A DNA stretch of 64,000 bases, taken from positions 276,019 to 340,018 of the forward strand of contig JALHNB010000001.1 in the NCBI GenBank assembly GCA_022843745.1, written 5' to 3'. The DNA comes from Anaerolineae bacterium. Its GTDB lineage: Bacteria > Chloroflexota > Anaerolineae > Aggregatilineales > Phototrophicaceae. Made by a program: the position numbers and the translations under genes. The notes under the pieces were generated by a model, which worked only from the letters and a program-made list of their open reading frames with translations, was not told where the DNA came from and did no database searches. Shown here piece after piece: positions 58,936 to 64,000 of the stretch (the first letter of the stretch is position 1; each line of letters begins with the position of its first letter).

Positions 58936-58945
58936 ATCAATAATT

Positions 58946-59443
58946 TTACTCCGTTACGTGCGCGGGCATTGGCTGAACCATGCCTTTGAGCAGGCGCTCC
59001 ATTGCCATCGTATGACTGCATACGCCCCGCAGCTTGAATGAAACGCTGTCACAATCCCACTGACCCTGATCGTAGACAACGGTATGGTCGTTGTTGGTCC
59101 CTTGAAATGTCACCTTAAAACTCTGAAATTGGATACGGTCTTTTTCTTCAGCATAGCGTGAAGCTTTTTCAACATCGCTCACCACATTCTGACCAGAAGC
59201 GTATGGCAGCGGTGGGCGCTTGAGCATGGGCTTGAAAAGACGCTCCAGCGTCATGATATGGGGGCAGATACCGTGTGATTGGAAACCGTCGCACGTGCAG
59301 TTCCAGCCATTTTCATCCAGTGTGATGTTGTAATCCGCATTATTCCCTTTGAAGGTTGCAGTGAGTGCGTTGAAAGTGATGCGTTGGGGTTCTTCCGCGT
59401 AGCGCCGCGCTTTTTCGATCTGACTAATCATGCCGTAGTCCAT
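58946..59443 (-). CDS. Tandem SWIM zinc-finger protein
   Basis: A 165-residue protein made of two copies of about 75 residues (EKARRYAEEPQRITF... and EKASRYAEEKDRIQF...). Each copy ends in a SWIM-type motif. Copy 1 is intact: Cys49-x-Cys51-x8-Cys60-x-His62 (WNCTCDGFQSHGICPH). In copy 2 the second Cys is Ser133 (WDCDSVSFKLRGVCSH), while Cys131, Cys142 and His144 remain. SWIM fingers bind DNA or proteins. No other domain is present. Function unknown. Confidence 0.85.
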   Translation of the reverse strand: MDYGMISQIEKARRYAEEPQRITFNALTATFKGNNADYNITLDENGWNCTCDGFQSHGICPHIMTLERLFKPMLKRPPLPYASGQNVVSDVEKASRYAEEKDRIQFQSFKVTFQGTNNDHTVVYDQGQWDCDSVSFKLRGVCSHTMAMERLLKGMVQPMPAHVTE

Positions 59444-59483
59444 AAGTAAACTGCTCCTTTAGCTTATTTTGACCGAAATAAAA

Positions 59484-59515
59484 CACGCGGGTTTGCATGA
59501 TCGCAAAGCCGCGTG
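59484..59515 (-). terminator. Terminator of the 2TM gene operon
   Basis: Nested arms CACGCGG/CCGCGTG and TTTGC/GCAAA form a stem of about 13 bp with a single mismatch and a six-base loop. On the minus strand it is followed by TTTTATTT. It lies about 135 bases after the last 2TM gene. Confidence 0.75.
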
Positions 59516-59649
59516 CTTGTGGGCTGATTCATATTCAGTTGGCATAATATCTTCATGTTTGTAAAAACTCCCAGACGGCCAACATAATCTAAGTTTATGC
59601 GAAGATTAAGCGCATGTCAAATCTCTTAAACGAATTTTTCGTATAACTT

Positions 59650-60039
59650 TCATAAGCGTTTGGTCGTTTGCTTGTCCGATATATTCCAGTTGTCGTCATC
59701 GCTATTATCCCAGTCTTCGGATAAACGATGTCGCTTGCGTTTGCTATAAACGATTTCACGTTCAAGCTCACGCTGGATCGCGCGTTCTTTCGCCTCCTGA
59801 AAATAGAACCACACACTATGCGCCGCAATGCCTGTCCCCCAGATTATCAGAATGAGGAGCAAATCACCTGGGTTGGGCAGAGTCATAAAGCTGCGCATGA
59901 ATTCGGGACCCAAAAAGAGAATCACACAAAATAAAAAATAAGCCGCAAACAGTGTGACATGGACGGCAAATTTGCTGCGCCTTTGAAAGCGCTGCTCGAC
60001 TCGCCGGATTTGATCGAATTGCCACGCATTATCTGACAT
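59650..60039 (-). CDS. 2TM-domain protein 1
   Basis: A 129-residue protein of the 2TM layout: amphipathic N-terminal helix (IRRVEQRFQRRSKFAVHVTL), two membrane helices (FAAYFLFCVILFL and LLLILIIWGTGIAAHSVWFY), a coiled tail (REIVYSKRKRHRL) and an acidic C-terminus. The 2TM family is normally the sensor or anchor of histidine kinases; here it stands alone. Third of three adjacent paralogues. Role unknown. Confidence 0.8.
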   Translation of the reverse strand: MSDNAWQFDQIRRVEQRFQRRSKFAVHVTLFAAYFLFCVILFLGPEFMRSFMTLPNPGDLLLILIIWGTGIAAHSVWFYFQEAKERAIQRELEREIVYSKRKRHRLSEDWDNSDDDNWNISDKQTTKRL

Positions 60040-60050
60040 GCCGTTTCCTT

Positions 60051-60479
60051 TTAGCGATCACGCTTGCGTTTTTCGATCTCTTCCACTTCCTCATCCGTGA
60101 TTTCGATCAGTTCGCCGTCGCCTGTCAGCCGGACGGTGCGATCACGCTTGGGTTTCTCGTAATAGTCATCATTGGACAAACGCTGACGTTCCCGTTCGAT
60201 CTCGCGTTGGATCGAGCGTTCCCGTGCTTCGACACGCGCAGGTGAATTGAAATATACGGTTAGCCCATGTGCGACGATACCGATTCCCCAGCTTGCCAGG
60301 ACGATGAGTGGCCAGGGAAAGCCATCCGTGTCACCGGAATTGGTGAGAAACCAGATCAGCCACATCAACAGGTTGCCGCCGATAAAGAAGGCAAGGTGAA
60401 TGTAAAATTCATTGCGCTCTTTAATGCGCTTTTCGATGCGGCGGCGGATTTGTTCGTCGGTTGGCATATCAGGCGGCAT
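60051..60479 (-). CDS. 2TM-domain protein 2
   Basis: A 142-residue paralogue: IRRRIEKRIKERNEFYIHLA helix, two membrane helices (FFIGGNLLMWLIWFLT and WPLIVLASWGIGIVAHGLTV), tail with an acidic coiled segment (ITDEEVEEIEKRKRD). The GELIEITDEE tail closely resembles GELLEIVDED in the next paralogue. Twelve bases separate it from paralogue 1. No kinase gene nearby. Confidence 0.8.
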   Translation of the reverse strand: MPPDMPTDEQIRRRIEKRIKERNEFYIHLAFFIGGNLLMWLIWFLTNSGDTDGFPWPLIVLASWGIGIVAHGLTVYFNSPARVEARERSIQREIERERQRLSNDDYYEKPKRDRTVRLTGDGELIEITDEEVEEIEKRKRDR

Positions 60480-60502
60480 ATACGCAGCTTTCTATAGATA
60501 GG

Positions 60503-61222
60503 TCAATTATAGTGGCGCTTCGGTTTGTCGTCTAATTCCTGATCTTCATCCACAATCTCTAAAAGTTCGCCATCTTCCGACAGCACCAGACGATCATGCT
60601 TGCGCTTTTCTTTGGGCTGTGCGCCAAATTGCGGAACACGAAGCTGCGCATCACGGATCGCCTGCTCACGCGCGGCGGTGCTGCGATTAGAGTGAAATGA
60701 AATGTCGATTCCGTGTGCTGCCAGACCGATGCCCCATCCGAGCGTCAGCAAAATCGGGAAAATGAGCGCCCAACTGAGCAGGATACAGATAATCCAGGCC
60801 GCCGGGTTAAGAATGGTGTAGACAGCAAGATGAATGAGGAATCCATTGCGATCTTCAAAATATTTGGCGGTGGTAGCCCGCATACGGCGATAGGTTTCTT
60901 CGTCAGTCTCGGCTTCCCAGTTTTCACCGTAAATTTGTTCCAGCCGCTTTTGGACACCCTGCTCAAGCGCCTGCGCCTGACCGGGTGAATAGGCACGCAC
61001 GTCAATTCCGTGTGCTGCCAACCCCGCTCCCCAGCCTGCCGTGATCAAAAACGGCCAGGGGAAAGGCAGCGACAGCGTAATGCCGCCGAACAGCCATAAT
61101 CCCCAAATGATGACATTTACGATGAAAAACGCCATGAAGTGCATCGCAAACGTGGTGCGTTCTTTATAGTATGTTTCAACCCGACGGCGGATTTCGTCGT
61201 TCATTGATATTTCGTCGGACAT
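60503..61222 (-). CDS. Tandem (duplicated) 2TM-domain protein
   Basis: A 239-residue protein with two 2TM units in one chain: residues about 8-95 (RRRVETYYKERTTFAMHFMA with two helices) and about 105-200 (RRMRATTAKYFEDRNGFLIH with two helices), each with the GAGLAAHGIDV- or GIGLAAHGIDI-type end. A short acidic tail follows (GELLEIVDEDQEL). First of the three-gene array; 23 bases before paralogue 2. Four 2TM units in total are clustered here. Confidence 0.8.
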   Translation of the reverse strand: MSDEISMNDEIRRRVETYYKERTTFAMHFMAFFIVNVIIWGLWLFGGITLSLPFPWPFLITAGWGAGLAAHGIDVRAYSPGQAQALEQGVQKRLEQIYGENWEAETDEETYRRMRATTAKYFEDRNGFLIHLAVYTILNPAAWIICILLSWALIFPILLTLGWGIGLAAHGIDISFHSNRSTAAREQAIRDAQLRVPQFGAQPKEKRKHDRLVLSEDGELLEIVDEDQELDDKPKRHYN

Positions 61223-61286
61223 CGCCTTTAGCCTTTCTGTGTCCAGTTAAAATATACGCAAACGCAGCGCATCCGGTTGCGATCTG

Positions 61287-62411
61287 TTAACGGGTCAAAA
61301 ATTCGTGTACCAGCGATTGAAAATGATGGACACCATTTTCGCGCAGAACCGAGAATCGACCCCGATCATAGGCACGTGAGCGCAGCCCTTTCTGCACGTT
61401 CTCGCAGATTTCGATGTCCTCCTGCTGAATCTGGTCACTAAAGGCGATAATCTGCTGCATACTTTCCCAGCCTGCGCCTGTCCCCGGCTGTTGAAAATAC
61501 CACTCGAAAATCGTCAGCGTGTGCTGCTCATCAATCGGCAGAATGATGTTGATCGACGTGTTATCGAGATAAACGTTGAGCATGACGTTTGGGAAAATCC
61601 AGTAATAGAGCGCGTCGCCTTCGCCTTCTTCGCTGCGGACATAGCGGCGATCATGCGCGTCACCCATCTTGACCGGACGGATCGGCGCATACTGCGATGA
61701 ATAATAGCGGAAGGTATCGACGCGATATTGGTCGTAGTCCAGTTCGCGGAACAGGCCGGGGTGCGCGATGGGCAGGTGATAGCCCTCGAGATAGTTATCG
61801 ACGTAGACTTTCCAGTTACAGTCGATCAGATAATCGCGCCGTTCGATCAGCCGCATGTTGGAAATATCAAAACCTTTGCCGAGAATTTCCGTGTTGATGC
61901 TGCCGTACATTTCGCTCAAGGGCGGCGCGTTGGGGTCGAGGTTGACGAAAATCCAGGGGCCCCAGGCTTCGACCTTAACCGATTTGAGGCATACCGCTTC
62001 TTTTTGCCAATCATTCACGCCATCAAATTCTGGCGCGGTCATCAGGCGACCATCCAGCCCATACGTCCAGCCGTGATATTTGCATTGCAGGCTGCGGCGG
62101 TTGCCCTTCGCTAGCGCGACTGGCCCCGCGCGGTGCATACAGACGTTGAAAAACGCGCGTAGTTGACCATCCTGTCCGCGCGTGACGACCAGCGGTTCGC
62201 CCGTCACTTCGCAGGTAAAAAAATCGCCGGGACGCATCACGTCCTCGCTGTGACCGACAGGCTGCCAGGTCTTCCAGAAAATTTTCTCTTTTTCGAGTTC
62301 GAGAATGTGTGGGTCGGTGTACCAGCGCGAAGGCATGGTCGTCGCGCGTGAAAGGTCAGTTGAGGGGGTATAGTCGCTCAAATCTAACGGTGACTGGCCG
62401 TTCTGGGTCAT
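61287..62411 (-). CDS. Rieske aromatic-ring-hydroxylating oxygenase, alpha subunit-like
   Basis: A 374-residue protein. Rieske [2Fe-2S] motif Cys91-x-His93 (NVCMHRAGPVALA) and Cys110-x2-His113 (LQCKYHGWTYG). The catalytic domain has the iron site DNYLEGYHLPIAHPG (His212, His217). This is the alpha-subunit fold of ring-hydroxylating dioxygenases and related Rieske monooxygenases/demethylases. No beta subunit, ferredoxin or reductase gene is adjacent. Substrate unknown. Confidence 0.92.
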   Translation of the reverse strand: MTQNGQSPLDLSDYTPSTDLSRATTMPSRWYTDPHILELEKEKIFWKTWQPVGHSEDVMRPGDFFTCEVTGEPLVVTRGQDGQLRAFFNVCMHRAGPVALAKGNRRSLQCKYHGWTYGLDGRLMTAPEFDGVNDWQKEAVCLKSVKVEAWGPWIFVNLDPNAPPLSEMYGSINTEILGKGFDISNMRLIERRDYLIDCNWKVYVDNYLEGYHLPIAHPGLFRELDYDQYRVDTFRYYSSQYAPIRPVKMGDAHDRRYVRSEEGEGDALYYWIFPNVMLNVYLDNTSINIILPIDEQHTLTIFEWYFQQPGTGAGWESMQQIIAFSDQIQQEDIEICENVQKGLRSRAYDRGRFSVLRENGVHHFQSLVHEFLTR

Positions 62412-62478
62412 CGGTTGCTCCTTTTGGGCATATCACGATGATTTTAGCAAAGATTTGATGACAATTCAGCAAAATAAA

Positions 62479-62522
62479 AAATTGGGGTGCAGCAGAGCAT
62501 AACGCCTGCCGCACCCCAATTT
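62479..62522 (-). terminator. Rho-independent terminator downstream of rho
   Basis: Perfect 12-bp arms AAATTGGGGTGC and GCACCCCAATTT around a 20-base loop with its own GCAG/CTGC stem; on the minus strand followed by TTTTTATTTT. It lies 28 bases after the rho stop codon. Confidence 0.9.
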
Positions 62523-62549
62523 AGAAAGTTCAATTTGTGACCGCAGATT

Positions 62550-63845
62550 TTAGTGGCGGTTGTTGGAGCTGACCGGCACGTTCGAACCGGGCAGCGAGTC
62601 CAGAAATTCTTCGTTGCTTTCCGATTGGCGGAAGGTATTCAGCAGTTGTTCAAATGCGCCCACCTGTCCAACATCCGAATCTTCCGAGAGGTGTCCGACC
62701 ATCCGGCGCAGCGTATACACACGCTGAAGCATATCCGGCCCCAGCAGCAGTTCCTCGCGGCGTGTCGATGATTGCTCGATATCGAAGGCCGGGAAAATGC
62801 GGCGCTCTTGCAGCTTGCGGCTCAAGTGCAGTTCCATATTGCCCGTACCCTTGAATTCTTCGTAAATCACATCGTCCATTTTGCTGCCCGTGTTGACGAG
62901 GCAGGTCGCGACGATGGTCAGGCTGCCGCCTTCTTCGACATTACGCGCCGCGCCAAAAATGCGTTTGGGCGGGTGAATGGCCGAAGGATCAAGACCGCCG
63001 GAGAGTGTGCGTCCACTGGTGGGGACGACGAGGTTATAAGCGCGTGCCAGACGAGTGATGCTGTCGAGCAGAATGACAACATGGCGCTTGCTTTCGACCA
63101 ACCGTTTGGCACGGTTGAGCGCCATTTCGGCCACACGAACGTGATGCTGCACAGGATCGTCAAATGTCGAGGCAATCACTTCGGCATCTACCGAGCGATC
63201 CATATCCGTCACTTCTTCTGGACGTTCACCGATCAGCGCGATCATAAGGTGAACATCAGGGTAATTTTTACTGATAGCGTTGGCGACTTCCTTGAGAACG
63301 GTGGTTTTACCCGCTTTTGGCGGCGAAACGATCAAACCACGCTGCCCCTTGCCGATTGGCGCGATCAGGTTCAACAAGCGCGTCGATAAAATGCGCGGGT
63401 TGGTTTCCAGATTAAAGCGTTCTTCGGGGAAAATGGGGGTGAGGTCTTCGAAATTCGGGCGGAACTTGGCTTCTTCAGGGTTAAGGCCATTGACGGCATC
63501 CACGCGCAGCAGGCCGAAATATTTTTCCGAATCCTTTGGTGCGCGTACCTGACCAATGACCATATCGCCGGTGCGCAGATTGAAGCGCTTGATCTGAGTC
63601 TGGCTGACGTAAACGTCGTTGGGGCCAGGCAGATAATGCTCCGCGCGGAGAAAACCGATGCCATCATCGACAATTTCCAGCACACCGCCGCGTAGTTTGT
63701 GACCGCGCCGTTCGGCTTCGTCTCGCAGTAAGGCCAATATCAAATCATTTTTCTTGAGGCGGCTGTAGCCTGTGATAGTGGCGGTTTCCCGCGCTATCTG
63801 GCGCAGCTCTTCAAGGGTTTTTTCTTCGAGTTGTGAAATATCCAT
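62550..63845 (-). CDS. rho: Transcription termination factor Rho
   Basis: About 431 residues from ATG 63845 ([20 protein letters not shown]), with GGAG about 10 bases upstream; an ATG at 63890 would add 15 residues (MQDIPVNLHPGVSLP) without a good site. Layout: N-terminal Rho_N helical domain (1-50), RNA-binding cold-shock domain ([20 protein letters not shown]), Walker [11 protein letters not shown] (173-182), Walker [18 protein letters not shown], and the [20 protein letters not shown] region. The hexameric RNA helicase ends transcription. The tail is Ser/Asn-rich. Region 63891-64000 holds no recognised gene. Confidence 0.96.
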   Translation of the reverse strand: MDISQLEEKTLEELRQIARETATITGYSRLKKNDLILALLRDEAERRGHKLRGGVLEIVDDGIGFLRAEHYLPGPNDVYVSQTQIKRFNLRTGDMVIGQVRAPKDSEKYFGLLRVDAVNGLNPEEAKFRPNFEDLTPIFPEERFNLETNPRILSTRLLNLIAPIGKGQRGLIVSPPKAGKTTVLKEVANAISKNYPDVHLMIALIGERPEEVTDMDRSVDAEVIASTFDDPVQHHVRVAEMALNRAKRLVESKRHVVILLDSITRLARAYNLVVPTSGRTLSGGLDPSAIHPPKRIFGAARNVEEGGSLTIVATCLVNTGSKMDDVIYEEFKGTGNMELHLSRKLQERRIFPAFDIEQSSTRREELLLGPDMLQRVYTLRRMVGHLSEDSDVGQVGAFEQLLNTFRQSESNEEFLDSLPGSNVPVSSNNRH

Positions 63846-64000
63846 AGGTAATGAAACTCCGGGGTGCAGGTTGACAGGAATATCCTGCATACCTGTGTAT
63901 GAAGGTCGTTATAGGTGTTCCAGAGATATATCATTGTTCGTGAAGTAGCAATGAACGGTTGCAAACCGATCAAAATATTCAACAATGAATGACAAATCTT

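Overview
The window looks like a chromosomal segment of an uncultured or little-studied member of the Chloroflexota (Anaerolineae-like). This is an inference. It rests on the housekeeping genes present (cysS-rlmB, frr-uppS, nadK-recN, ychF, rho), the abundance of PD40/TolB-like propellers, LysM and SH3 proteins with short lipoprotein-type signals, many family-4 glycosyltransferases, and numerous short palindromic repeats in the gaps. No rRNA, tRNA, CRISPR array, prophage or complete insertion sequence was seen. The gene content is that of an ordinary, densely packed chromosome with about 62 genes.

Layout. (1) 1-7995, minus strand: a cell-surface glycan cluster with a Wzx-type flippase cut by the window edge, five GT4 glycosyltransferases, one methyltransferase and an orphan Phd/YefM-like antitoxin, mostly with ATGA/TGATG overlaps. 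(2) 8399-13810, minus: a GH3 glycosidase and three tandem PD40 beta-propeller proteins. (3) 13949-18941, plus: a coiled-coil protein, a VanZ-like protein, a LysM lipoprotein and a class A penicillin-binding protein. (4) 18942-21904, minus: two polytopic glycosyltransferases. (5) 22057-26808, plus: cysS, rlmB, frr, uppS and a MoxR-type ATPase. (6) 27002-32355, minus: a small membrane protein, a PatB-like C-S lyase, a degenerate HepT-like protein, recN, a zinc-finger membrane protein and nadK. (7) 32582-44379: ychF and a glycosyltransferase, then single genes in convergent or divergent pairs (esterase, arylamine N-acetyltransferase, AraC regulator, PhyH dioxygenase, SET protein), then a HEAT membrane protein, a zinc-ribbon protein and GT39. 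(8) 44517-50425, plus: a second glycan operon (WecA/MraY-like transferase, epimerase, three GT4 enzymes, one unknown membrane protein). (9) 50589-63845: CDF transporter, AAC(3)-like acetyltransferase, TyrA-like dehydrogenase, solo cNMP-binding protein, RidA, YtxH-like protein, metallopeptidase, SH3 protein, a SWIM protein, an array of 2TM-domain proteins, a Rieske oxygenase and rho.

How the genes work together. The two glycan clusters, the GT39/GT87-like membrane transferases, UppS and the PBP together supply a lipid carrier, sugar activation, assembly, export and wall synthesis. The remaining genes are housekeeping or solitary accessory enzymes.

The most unusual signal is non-coding. Gaps between convergent genes are filled almost exactly by elements built from 8-bp units (TCAGC plus three variable bases) on the outside, in inverted orientation. 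Inside two of them are 7-bp units (AGT plus four variable bases), again inverted. At several loci the element starts at the stop codon of the upstream gene, and related heptamers form the N-terminal codons of two unrelated glycosyltransferases. A second class of repeats, about 30-31 bp in two to four contiguous imperfect copies, lies beside gene starts at several loci. A third class is GC-rich palindromes, one of which abuts a start codon and one of which is translated inside a membrane protein. These repeat classes are the best candidates here for something undescribed.
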